From Pseudomonadota bacterium (GTDB taxonomy: Bacteria; Pseudomonadota; Alphaproteobacteria; Rhizobiales; Rhizobiaceae): a stretch of 14,274 bases of DNA. The translations under genes were made by a program, and so were the position numbers. Positions 8,036-14,274 of the stretch are shown in pieces. The notes under the pieces are model-generated. The model had not been told where the DNA came from, ran no database searches, and was given only the letters and a program-made list of their open reading frames with translations. The stretch's first letter is position 1. Every line of letters begins with the position of its first letter. The stretch spans positions 1-14,274 of the forward strand of contig JAFAGL010000212.1 in assembly GCA_023422735.1 (NCBI GenBank), in the 5' to 3' direction.

Positions 8036-8758
8036 TCAGCGGGCCGCCACCTGTGCGGTGATGTCGTGGCTGGTGTCGTCTTTCGGGCGATCCACCGGCA
8101 GTTGCCGGCCTGTAGCCGTATAATAAACCGTTTCCGCAATATTGGTGGCGTGATCTCCGATGCGCTCGATATTCTTGGCGCAAAACAGAAGATGCGTGCA
8201 AGGGGCGATATTGCGCGGATCTTCCATCATATAGGTCAGCAATTCGCGAAACAGCGACGTATACATCTGGTCGATCTGATCGTCGCGATCCCGCAACGAT
8301 GCGATACGCTCGACGGACCGGCTGGCAAAAATATCCAGCACTTCCTTGAGCTGCGCAAGCGCCAGACCGGATAGCGTTTCCATGCCTCGGAAAACCCGCA
8401 AAGGCTGGCGCGCTTCGCTTACGGCAACCACTCGCTTGGCGATATTCTTGCCCAGATCCCCAATGCGCTCGAGATCGCTGGAAATACGAATGGCGCCGAT
8501 AATCTCGCGCAGATCATGCGCCAGCGGCTGGCGACGCGCGATGATGACAATCGCTTTCTCGTCGATCTCGCGTTGCGCGTCGTCAAGCACCTTGTCGTCA
8601 CGAATGATGCGCTCGGCAAGGGCCGTATCGGACGCCACCAAGGCGTGGACCGCGCGTTCAACCATGCGCTCCGCGTGACCGCCCATTGCGCCGATGCGAG
8701 CGGAAAGGAACTTCAGTTCCTCATCATATGCGCGAACAATATGTTGCTGGGCGACCAT
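8036..8758 (-). CDS. phoU: phosphate signalling protein PhoU
   Basis: PhoU is a cytoplasmic, metal-binding helical-bundle protein that couples the Pst phosphate transporter to PhoR and damps the Pho response when phosphate is plentiful. The two tandem three-helix repeats each show the family signature: SDLERIGDLGKNIA (94-107) and KNIERIGDHATNIAE (195-209), in a 240-residue product of usual size. The start is chosen at ATG 8758 (MVAQQHIVRAYDEEL), which matches normal family N-termini. The frame stays open to an ATG at 8890 inside the 3' end of phoR, which would add 44 atypical residues. The ribosome site is weak (GGACAG). It follows phoR on the same strand and is probably co-transcribed. No pst genes are in the window. 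The tail after 220 is polar and looks disordered. Confidence 0.94.
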   Translation of the reverse strand: MVAQQHIVRAYDEELKFLSARIGAMGGHAERMVERAVHALVASDTALAERIIRDDKVLDDAQREIDEKAIVIIARRQPLAHDLREIIGAIRISSDLERIGDLGKNIAKRVVAVSEARQPLRVFRGMETLSGLALAQLKEVLDIFASRSVERIASLRDRDDQIDQMYTSLFRELLTYMMEDPRNIAPCTHLLFCAKNIERIGDHATNIAETVYYTATGRQLPVDRPKDDTSHDITAQVAAR

Positions 8759-8858
8759 TTCAAACTGTCCAATCTGGGTAAGCGGAGCGGCCTGATTCGT
8801 TTGCTGGATGATAGATTCCTCGATCAATACCCGCATTCGGTGACAAAATGACGAAAAA

Positions 8859-10157
8859 TCAAACACTTTCCCCGATCTTTGCGCTATCATCAGGGAAGAA
8901 CACCGTGAAATCGGTACCTTCCCCGATTTTGGAACGCACGATCAAACGCGCGCGGTGGCGTGTCACAATATGCTTGACGATCGCCAGCCCCAAACCGGTG
9001 CCTTTTTGATTGCGGCTCGCTTCGGCATCGATCCGGTAAAAACGCTCGGTAATACGCGGAATATGTTCAGGAGAAATCCCCGCGCCGTAATCGCGGACGG
9101 AAGCGGCAATTCCGGTCTGACCGGATTCCACTTCATGGCGCAGGGAAACCGTTATGCGCGCACCCGAACGTCCGTATTTGAACGCATTTTCCACCAGGTT
9201 CTCGAACACCTGAATGAGTTCGTCGCGATCTCCGCGCACTTCGAACGCTCCGTCCTCCATTTGCGTTTCAATAGCGATGCCGGCATCCTTTGCCCGAGGC
9301 TCGCTCGTCGCGATCACGGTTTGCAGGATTTCGCCCAGACCAGCATGTTCGCCAGGTTTCAGCATGGCCTTCATTTCCACGCGGGAAAGCGAAAGAAGGT
9401 CATCGAGCAGCCGTGCCATGCGGCCCGCCTGTTCCTGCATGATGGTCAAAAACCGTTCGCGCGCCGCTTCATCATTGCGCGCCGGCCCGCGCAGCGTTTC
9501 GATGAAACCCGAAATCGACGCCAAGGGTGTGCGCAGTTCATGGCTGGCATTGGCGATGAAATCAGCACGCATCCGGTCGATGCGCCTCGCTTCGCTGTGA
9601 TCGCGGAACAAAAGAGCGTAGAGGCTATGCCCGGTATCCAGGCGGGTGGCACTTACGCGATAAGCCCGCTCTTCGGGAATGCGCTCATTATATTCTACCT
9701 GCGCCGAGAAATCACCGCGATGCAACGCCGTTTCTATCAAGCCCTGCAATTCGGGGGCGCGGAACCGCAATTGAAGCATAGTGCCGGGCGAAACAGGATC
9801 GAACGCCGCCAGCGCAGCCGGATTGGCGTATACCACCACCCCCTGGCGATCAAACACGATCAGCGGATCAGCCACCGCTTGCGCCAGGTCGAGCTGTGAA
9901 AAAGTCTGCTCGGGTTGCAACTCGGAATCCGGCCAAACGCCCGGGGTGTCATGCGATGACGCGGGCAAATGGGATACACCCAATGCAATCGCAACCACCG
10001 CAATCATGACGCTCATGGCAAGGCCCGCCCAGGCAAGACGCGGTTCCAGCACGCATAAAAGGCCGATCGCAGCGATTGCGAGTATGACCACCACGTAAAA
10101 TCGCAAGTTCTGGTGCGGGAAGTTGCCGGTCGGCTTTTCAAAGGGGTTGATCGTCAC
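8859..10157 (-). CDS. phoR: phosphate-regulon-type sensor histidine kinase PhoR
   Basis: This 432-residue inner-membrane sensor kinase, by family, phosphorylates PhoB under phosphate limitation and dephosphorylates it when phosphate is ample. Two adjacent transmembrane helices (about 19-36 and 41-60) leave almost no periplasmic domain, as in typical PhoR. A PAS domain (about 90-188, [20 protein letters not shown]) precedes HisKA (196-260) with His206 in ASHELRTPL. The HATPase has its N box at Asn324 ([10 protein letters not shown]), DYGAGI (356-361), FYRID, and [13 protein letters not shown] (386-398). The start is GTG 10157, with GAAGAGA about seven bases upstream; the ATG just before is in another frame and stops quickly. 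It is followed by phoU and divergent from ppk2. Its regulator phoB is not in this window, so naming rests on architecture and the phoU neighbour. Confidence 0.88.
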   Translation of the reverse strand: MTINPFEKPTGNFPHQNLRFYVVVILAIAAIGLLCVLEPRLAWAGLAMSVMIAVVAIALGVSHLPASSHDTPGVWPDSELQPEQTFSQLDLAQAVADPLIVFDRQGVVVYANPAALAAFDPVSPGTMLQLRFRAPELQGLIETALHRGDFSAQVEYNERIPEERAYRVSATRLDTGHSLYALLFRDHSEARRIDRMRADFIANASHELRTPLASISGFIETLRGPARNDEAARERFLTIMQEQAGRMARLLDDLLSLSRVEMKAMLKPGEHAGLGEILQTVIATSEPRAKDAGIAIETQMEDGAFEVRGDRDELIQVFENLVENAFKYGRSGARITVSLRHEVESGQTGIAASVRDYGAGISPEHIPRITERFYRIDAEASRNQKGTGLGLAIVKHIVTRHRARLIVRSKIGEGTDFTVFFPDDSAKIGESV

Positions 10158-10228
10158 GATGGTCTCTTCATGATCGAGCCGAATGCACGCAGGCGTTCAT
10201 ACCTGTTCGAGTCACCCTGTTTGCACCA

Positions 10229-10255
10229 CATAATATGACGAAGTCATTTCAGGAG
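10229..10255 (+). promoter_or_regulatory. ppk2 leader: CATAAT-type -10, inverted repeat and strong ribosome site
   Basis: CATAAT (10229-10234) matches five of six of a -10 box, but no good -35 lies 16-18 bases upstream. It is followed directly by the inverted repeat ATGAC-GAA-GTCAT (10235-10247) and then AGGAG (10251-10255), six bases before ATG 10262. The ribosome site decides between ATG 10262 and the in-frame ATG 10235, which lies inside the repeat. The 104-base space is shared with the divergent phoR gene. Confidence 0.4.
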
Positions 10256-10261
10256 TATGGG

Positions 10262-11164
10262 ATGAGCAAGAAAATCGCGCCGGCAAACTTTCCTGACACC
10301 GCAGCCGTCAATCTCAAAGTGGATGGCAACCAGCATCATTTCGACATCGATAATGCAGATCTGCCTGAATGGGTGATCGAAAACGAGCTGACTTCGGGCG
10401 GCTTTCCCTATGACAAGAAACTGAAAAAATCGCATTACGAGAACACGCTGTTCCAGCTTCAGGTTGAACTTGTCCGCTTGCAGGATTGGCTGAGAACCAG
10501 CGGCGAACGGATCTTGATCCTGTTCGAAGGCCGCGATGCCGCCGGCAAAGGCGGCACGATCGGCGCGTTTCGCGAAAATCTCAATCCTCGCACGGCCCGT
10601 AATGTCGCCCTGCCCAAACCCACGGATGCCGAAAGGGGCCAATGGTATTTCCAGCGCTATATCGCGGAATTTCCGACCGCAGGCGAAATCGTCACCTTCG
10701 ACCGATCCTGGTATAATCGCGCAGGCGTCGAGCGGGTCATGGGCTTTTGCAGCGATGCCGAATATGAGCGCTTTTTGGAAGAAACCCCCGATCTTGAGCG
10801 TATCATCGTCAAGGACGGCATTCATTTCTTCAAGATCTGGCTGGATATCGGTCGCGAAACTCAGCTGAAGCGCTTTCACGACCGGCGCCATGACATTCTG
10901 AAAAGCTGGAAATTCTCGCCGATCGACATTTCAGGCATCGACAAATGGGATGATTATACACGCGCGCGTGACGCGATGTTTAAAGCCACCCACACCAAAC
11001 ATGCGCCGTGGACGGTCGTGCGCTCAAACGACAAGCGCCGCGCGCGCATCGAGGCGATCCGCCATGTCTTGCGCGCAATCCCTTATGAGGGACGTGATCT
11101 CGATGCGATCGGAAAACCTGATCCAAAGATCGTCGCCGAAGGATCGAAGCTTCTGCTCGAATGA
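10262..11164 (+). CDS. ppk2: polyphosphate kinase 2 (PPK2 family polyphosphate:nucleotide phosphotransferase)
   Basis: This cytoplasmic enzyme moves phosphate between inorganic polyphosphate and nucleotides, in many members favouring NTP formation from NDP. The 300-residue single-domain length suits class I. Walker A is [12 protein letters not shown] (89-100, Lys96). [20 protein letters not shown] (113-132) follows. The Walker B region is [18 protein letters not shown] (145-162) with Asp147. The lid helix region has [18 protein letters not shown] (203-220), then [13 protein letters not shown] (228-240). HAPW (247-250) and a basic run end the core. ATG 10262 follows AGGAG by six bases. The gene is divergent from phoR-phoU, a context that fits phosphate metabolism. 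Nucleotide preference (ADP, GDP or AMP) cannot be read by eye. Confidence 0.95.
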   Translation: MSKKIAPANFPDTAAVNLKVDGNQHHFDIDNADLPEWVIENELTSGGFPYDKKLKKSHYENTLFQLQVELVRLQDWLRTSGERILILFEGRDAAGKGGTIGAFRENLNPRTARNVALPKPTDAERGQWYFQRYIAEFPTAGEIVTFDRSWYNRAGVERVMGFCSDAEYERFLEETPDLERIIVKDGIHFFKIWLDIGRETQLKRFHDRRHDILKSWKFSPIDISGIDKWDDYTRARDAMFKATHTKHAPWTVVRSNDKRRARIEAIRHVLRAIPYEGRDLDAIGKPDPKIVAEGSKLLLE

Positions 11165-11181
11165 CGCCTGGCGACGACACG

Positions 11182-11205
11182 AAAAACGGCGGTGCGAACA
11201 CGGCC
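11182..11205 (-). terminator. intrinsic terminator of the glycosyltransferase gene
   Basis: On the minus strand GGCCGTG (11205-11199) pairs with CACCGCC (11194-11188) apart from one C-C mismatch, closed by a TTCG tetraloop. It is followed, after one G, by TTTTT (11186-11182). It lies 31 bases past the glycosyltransferase stop, in the convergent gap with ppk2. No equivalent T run serves ppk2 on the plus strand. Confidence 0.6.
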
Positions 11206-11235
11206 CCATAAGTCACAGCAATCGCGGTTGGTCTT

Positions 11236-13251
11236 CTACCCCGCCAATCCGGATTCAGGCATGACACTGGCAGATCTCGGCTCGTCAATCTGACGGGCTT
11301 GCGACTGCCATTCAATCCGGCTCGATTTATGCGGTGTCTTTTCCCAATGAAACGGCCGCGCATAAAGTTGCCACACAGCGCGCCATGCGGCCCAGGAAAG
11401 CATGAGCCAATAGACCGGCGTTGCAACCACCGTCCGCCAAAATGCATGGCGCTCGCGCTGAACAAGGGTCGCCGCACCGAGCACCAGAAACCCGGCATAT
11501 CCGCAGGCAATATTGATCGTGTCGATGACCAGCAGCAGGGAATTCCCGGTCTGCAGATTAGTTGCCATTAGTTTCGCGCTCAGTACAACGAGTGTGACCA
11601 GCATCAATGGATGCACGAGCGCCGAAACCACCAATCCCGCAAAGAGAATCTGAACCAGAAGAAACGAACCCCATCCGATTTCACGCTTCAACCTTGCGGG
11701 ATCGCGCATGTGAACGAACCAGGTCTGAAGCCAGCCCTTGAACCAGCGCGTTCGCTGCGGGATCCAGTCGCGGATCGTATCTGGCGCATCCTCGAAAGTC
11801 GGATAGCTGATCGTGCCGCAGTGATACCCAAAGCGCATCAAGCGCAAGCCGAGATCGGCATCTTCGGTCACATTGAATGGGTCCCAGCTTCCTGCCGCTT
11901 CCAGCGCAGGGCGTCGGAAATGGTTGGATGTTCCGCCCAGCGGCAAAAGAAGATCGCGCCGCGACAGCCATGGTAGCAGCCCGCGAAACAAACCCGCATA
12001 TTCGAAGCCAAACATGCGCTGGATCATCCCTTGACGTGTATTGGTGATCACCAGCGGCGCTTGCAGGCATGCCAGTTCCGGCGGGGCGTGTCGGAAGTTT
12101 TGCCAGGCGTCGAGCAGTTGCAGCGGATGCGGTTTGTCCTCGGCATCGTAAATCACCACAAACGCACCGCGCGTCAACGGCAAGGCGTATGTCAGGGCCT
12201 TGGGCTTGGTTCGCGGTCCGATCGCGGTCACTTCGATGATCTCGAACCATGGCTTGAGAGGCTGCGCCCGCAAGGCAGACAGGGTTGCAGCGTCATCGGC
12301 CTCGCAAACCAGCTTGATTTCAAGTTTGGCGCGGGGCCAAACCATTTTCCCGAGTGCTGCGATGAGTTCCGGGACGATTTCCGCCTCGTGATAAAGGGCG
12401 ACCAGCACCGAATAGGTTGGCAGTTCGGCGGCCGGCACAGGCTCAAGCTGCGGCAAGCGCGGCGGCTGCGCTCGCGCCGAGGCGGCAATTCGAAGCCAGA
12501 CACAGGCCAGGAAAAATAGAGAGCAAAACAGGTGCAAAGCCAGCAAGGAACTCGCGGGCCATAGCGCGAAGCCGACCGGCACGAGCAGTGCCGCAACAAG
12601 GATCGCGCATTTTTGAGCTGCCGTCATAACCTGTCGCGCCGAACAATCCGGCACCTCCCGGGCAAGCGTTTCGCAAGCCCGCACGCCAAGCAGATGTTGT
12701 GCTTTTTGTTGCAAAGCCCGGCGCAGCAAGACGGGTGAAACCACAATCATCCGCTGGAAAATACCGACTTCGCTTCCAACCCTTTCCAGCAAATGCGCCA
12801 GATCCAGCTCTTCGGCACCGATGACTTCGAGATGGGTTCCGTCGTTCACCTTATAAAAAACAGGAGAAGTGCTCGCGCGCTGATGCGTGCCGCCCAGCAG
12901 GGGAAGAAGGTGTTCGTCCGAAACGCTCAGGCGATCGGGGTCGATCTTTTCCATGAAACGCAAGCCGACCTGCGCTGCCATCGCGCGATAAAGGTCGTTC
13001 TCCGAAATCTGCTCGCCGACCCTCAGCTCGGCTTGAAAACCGGTTCCGTTTCTCACGGCTCTCGCGGCGATCCGGCTGACATCATCAAAAGACAGGCCGA
13101 GCCTTTTCAAAACGGGCCACCACGCCTGCGCTTGCCGCGCGATGCGCCCAATTCCCGCTTTGGGGTCTTCAGTTGAAACGAGAGAGCTTTCAGGTGATGC
13201 GCGCAAATTGTTGTCGCACCCGAAATGCGGCACCACCACATTCGAAGTCAT
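11236..13251 (-). CDS. GT2-family membrane glycosyltransferase with N-terminal GspE/MshEN-like region (XagB-type)
   Basis: This inner-membrane processive beta-glycosyltransferase has 671 residues from ATG 13251; a TTG at 13299 is the alternative start. Residues 70-190 resemble the GspE N-terminal/MshEN fold (LRVGEQISENDLYRAMAAQ, then GLRF), a fold that in some proteins binds cyclic di-GMP. Two membrane helices (about 214-255) precede the cytosolic GT-A domain. Its landmarks are LPTYSVLVALYHEAEIVPEL (277-296), CEADD (316-320), GPRTKPKALTYALP (345-358), YDAEDKPHP with Asp369 and Asp372 (368-376), PLGGTSNHFR (437-446), NVTEDADLG with the catalytic TED at 462-464, and QRTRWFKGW with the QxxRW motif at 499-503. 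C-terminal helices lie at about 529-562, 570-597 and 605-625. These are hallmarks of cellulose-synthase-like enzymes, and the closest pattern I know is rhizobial XagB-type proteins. The sugar and product are unknown. It lies 99 bases after marR on the same strand. Confidence 0.88.
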   Translation of the reverse strand: MTSNVVVPHFGCDNNLRASPESSLVSTEDPKAGIGRIARQAQAWWPVLKRLGLSFDDVSRIAARAVRNGTGFQAELRVGEQISENDLYRAMAAQVGLRFMEKIDPDRLSVSDEHLLPLLGGTHQRASTSPVFYKVNDGTHLEVIGAEELDLAHLLERVGSEVGIFQRMIVVSPVLLRRALQQKAQHLLGVRACETLAREVPDCSARQVMTAAQKCAILVAALLVPVGFALWPASSLLALHLFCSLFFLACVWLRIAASARAQPPRLPQLEPVPAAELPTYSVLVALYHEAEIVPELIAALGKMVWPRAKLEIKLVCEADDAATLSALRAQPLKPWFEIIEVTAIGPRTKPKALTYALPLTRGAFVVIYDAEDKPHPLQLLDAWQNFRHAPPELACLQAPLVITNTRQGMIQRMFGFEYAGLFRGLLPWLSRRDLLLPLGGTSNHFRRPALEAAGSWDPFNVTEDADLGLRLMRFGYHCGTISYPTFEDAPDTIRDWIPQRTRWFKGWLQTWFVHMRDPARLKREIGWGSFLLVQILFAGLVVSALVHPLMLVTLVVLSAKLMATNLQTGNSLLLVIDTINIACGYAGFLVLGAATLVQRERHAFWRTVVATPVYWLMLSWAAWRAVWQLYARPFHWEKTPHKSSRIEWQSQARQIDEPRSASVMPESGLAG

Positions 13252-13350
13252 TCTGTATCGCCCCACCCGGTCTTTTTCTTTCCCGGTTGAATATCCCAAA
13301 GTTTCATCACCGGATAGATGGGGTCGCGAACAAGAGGTTTTACGTTGTTT

Positions 13351-13809
13351 TTAGTTGACCTTCGCGATTTTTCTGGAAGATCCTTCGAAACTATTTGATG
13401 TTGCTTTCAACACAGTCGCCACGATCTCATCCAACATGAGACGATCCGGCTGATCGAGATCTTCCAGCGATGCGGCGATCCGGCGGACGGGGTCACTCTG
13501 TAAAAGCGCTTTGCCTTGCTCGGAAACTTCCAGATATTCCGCCCTGCCCACCGGCTGTTTTGAGCATTTGCACAGCAGGTTTTTTTGCAAAAGGGTTCGC
13601 ACAGTGCGGCTCACCGGCCCGTTCGCCAGCCCTTGAAAGCGCGCAAGACAGCTGGCAGTTCTGGCGTCGTCGGCCGCAGCTGCGAAATAGCGAAGTGCAG
13701 CCCATTGCGCAGGGTATAGGCCCTCCGCATAACCGATCGAGTGCAATGAGCGCCCCAGCAACGCCAGGCGCTCGGCTAAAGCGGACGCGGACAACGAATT
13801 CTGTGCCAA
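13351..13809 (-). CDS. MarR-family winged-helix transcriptional regulator
   Basis: This is a dimeric DNA-binding repressor or activator by family. Of its 152 residues, an N-terminal helix (ALAERLALLGRSLHSIGY) leads into GLYPAQWAALRYFAAA, typical of MarR helices 1-2. The recognition helix region is ANGPVSRTVRTLLQKNLL (62-79). The wing is CSKQPVGRAEYLEVSEQGKA (82-101). The dimerisation helices follow (DPVRRIAASLEDLDQPDRLM). The start is TTG 13809, nine bases after AAGG; no in-frame ATG or GTG exists before the upstream stop at about 13857. It sits upstream of the glycosyltransferase on the same strand, with no clear terminator in the 97-base gap, so the two may be co-transcribed. The ligand is unknown. 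Cys79, Cys81 and Cys54 might allow redox sensing, but that is speculative. Confidence 0.85.
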   Translation of the reverse strand: MAQNSLSASALAERLALLGRSLHSIGYAEGLYPAQWAALRYFAAAADDARTASCLARFQGLANGPVSRTVRTLLQKNLLCKCSKQPVGRAEYLEVSEQGKALLQSDPVRRIAASLEDLDQPDRLMLDEIVATVLKATSNSFEGSSRKIAKVN

Positions 13810-13853
13810 ACCTAAAAACCTTTTTCGGCGCTTTCGCCCTCCATCCGGATCAG

Positions 13854-13910
13854 CTCATGCGAGTTTGTCGAAATCGGGACCGTGCATGCGAGGCAAACTG
13901 CCTCATGCGA
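13854..13910. promoter_or_regulatory. repeat cluster upstream of marR, candidate operator
   Basis: CATGCGA occurs at 13856-13862, 13885-13891 and 13904-13910; the first and last extend to CTCATGCGA. The last two flank and overlap a perfect inverted repeat GAGGCA-AAC-TGCCTC (13890-13904). The cluster lies 45-100 bases upstream of the marR TTG. MarR proteins commonly bind palindromes of this size in their own promoters, so autoregulation is possible but unproven. Confidence 0.4.
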
Positions 13911-14005
13911 ACGATCTTCTGATTGATCGACTGAAGAGATGCAGGCCGGCGAATGCCGCGACGGCTCTTTTTCGAGCGCGTCCCTCCCGTTGCGGAACGA
14001 CAAAC

Positions 14006-14022
14006 TTTGCAGTTCCTGCAAA
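14006..14022. repeat. 7-bp perfect inverted repeat
   Basis: TTTGCAG (14006-14012) and CTGCAAA (14016-14022) surround TTC. On the plus strand AATT follows; there is no real T run, so a terminator is unlikely. It could be an operator half-site pair or an RNA hairpin. Confidence 0.4.
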
Positions 14023-14080
14023 AATTCGGCAATCTGACGCTTGCCTTTCGCCGATTGAATGGCTAGTTAGCGCCAAGGAT

Positions 14081-14098
14081 GAAAAAGCAATCTTTTTC
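14081..14098. repeat. A/T-rich 7-bp hairpin upstream of tRNA-Arg
   Basis: GAAAAAG (14081-14087) and CTTTTTC (14092-14098) form a perfect stem with loop CAAT. The stem is mostly A-T and its own 3' arm is the only T run, on both strands alike. It could act as a weak terminator insulating the tRNA gene. Confidence 0.4.
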
Positions 14099-14104
14099 GC
14101 CACG

Positions 14105-14120
14105 CAGGCATCTTTGCCTG
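14105..14120. repeat. 6-bp hairpin immediately before tRNA-Arg
   Basis: CAGGCA (14105-14110) and TGCCTG (14115-14120) pair perfectly around TCTT, ending four bases before the tRNA 5' end. If present in the precursor it would sit next to the RNase P cleavage point. Confidence 0.4.
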
Positions 14121-14124
14121 ATGC

Positions 14125-14201
14125 GCGCCCGTAGCTCAGCTGGATAGAGCACCAGACTACGAATCTGGGGGTCAGAGGTTCGAATCCTTTCGGGCGCGCC
14201 A
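14125..14201 (+). tRNA. tRNA-Arg (anticodon ACG)
   Basis: The sequence folds into a full 77-base cloverleaf. The acceptor stem GCGCCCG (14125-14131) pairs with CGGGCGC (14191-14197), then discriminator G and encoded CCA (14199-14201). The D stem is GCTC/GAGC. The anticodon stem CCAGA/TCTGG encloses loop CTACGAA with anticodon ACG, read as ICG after deamination and decoding CGU, CGC and CGA. The T arm is AGAGG-TTCGAAT-CCTTT with one G-T pair. All stems are intact. Confidence 0.97.
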
Positions 14202-14274
14202 TTTACATCATTAATATTGCTGGAATTATTCAGTCCATACTTATATGGCACCGGCTTAAATCTGAAAAATAAGC
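14202..14274. other. AT-rich tail after tRNA-Arg, content unresolved
   Basis: By hand count 23 of 73 bases are G or C, far below the rest of the window. No gene, terminator or repeat of the tRNA 3' end is visible before the window stops. It may be an ordinary AT-rich spacer or the start of an element integrated at the tRNA. Confidence 0.4.

Larger units (their letters stand above)
13810..14124. other. 315-base non-coding stretch between marR and tRNA-Arg
   Basis: No convincing coding frame is present; the minus-strand frames here are antisense products of the tRNA or lack family features. It holds the marR upstream region with three CATGCGA copies and an inverted repeat (13854-13910), then three short perfect hairpins at 14006-14022, 14081-14098 and 14105-14120. 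The tRNA promoter must lie here but no clear -35/-10 pair was found. Confidence 0.6.

Noticed and set aside
8833..8858. GTCA repeats on the minus strand after phoR as a Pho box
   Set aside because: The two GTCA units are 8 bases apart, not 11, and flanking bases do not match CTGTCAT.
8759..8890. 44-residue N-terminal extension of phoU overlapping phoR
   Set aside because: It does not resemble PhoU N-termini, and ATG 8758 gives the normal start and length, although the ribosome site there is weak.
8955..9899. 314-residue plus-strand frame opposite phoR
   Set aside because: It lies wholly over phoR, whose kinase motifs are intact; typical antisense frame of GC-rich coding DNA.
10244..10891. 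215-residue minus-strand frame opposite ppk2
   Set aside because: Shadow of ppk2 with no recognisable domain.
13903..14202. 99-residue minus-strand frame reading RPKGFEPLTPRFVVW
   Set aside because: This is the familiar artefact of translating the antisense strand of a tRNA gene; the string comes entirely from tRNA-Arg.
14063..14251. 62-residue minus-strand frame with RIRTSDPQIRS
   Set aside because: Also an antisense-tRNA translation product, with no independent support.
1..14274. CRISPR array, insertion sequence, toxin-antitoxin or defence system
   Set aside because: No regularly spaced repeats, transposase motifs, terminal inverted repeats or small paired genes of such systems were seen.

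Overview
The window looks like ordinary chromosome from an alphaproteobacterium of moderately high GC. The evidence is a C4-pathway 5-aminolevulinate synthase (hemA), codon use typical of that class, an SLC5-type hybrid sensor kinase paired with a LuxR-type regulator, a PPK2-type polyphosphate kinase, and a GT2 glycosyltransferase of the kind common in rhizobia-like bacteria. I see no insertion sequence, phage gene or CRISPR array. The genus cannot be fixed from the sequence alone.

Layout. 2-358 (+) is the 3' end of an alpha/beta-hydrolase-type membrane protein cut by the window edge. 547-1824 (+) is hemA. A fold-type I aminotransferase (minus, to 1891) converges on it. Upstream of the aminotransferase on the same strand is mscL, separated from it by a good intrinsic terminator. 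Divergent from mscL, 3759-7253 (+) encodes an 1164-residue SLC5-STAC-PAS-HisKA-HATPase-REC hybrid kinase. It meets its likely partner, a NarL/LuxR-type response regulator (minus, 7254-7907), tail to tail with no base between the stop codons. Further upstream on the minus strand come phoU and phoR. Divergent from phoR is ppk2 (+). A long GT2 glycosyltransferase with an N-terminal GspE/MshEN-like region follows on the minus strand, preceded by a MarR-family regulator. A 315-base non-coding stretch rich in inverted repeats leads to tRNA-Arg(ACG) at 14125-14201, after which composition drops to about one third GC up to the window end.

How the genes may work together. Two themes stand out. The first is phosphate and polyphosphate: PhoR (sensor), PhoU (modulator) and PPK2 (polyphosphate/nucleotide phosphotransfer) form a divergent cluster that lacks phoB and the pst transporter in this window. 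The second is carbon sensing: the SLC5-domain kinase and LuxR-type regulator match the architecture of the CrbS/CrbR (MxtR/ErdR) family, known in other bacteria to control acetate use. The MarR regulator and the glycosyltransferase may form a surface-polysaccharide unit. At least five of the ten protein genes appear to start at GTG or TTG.
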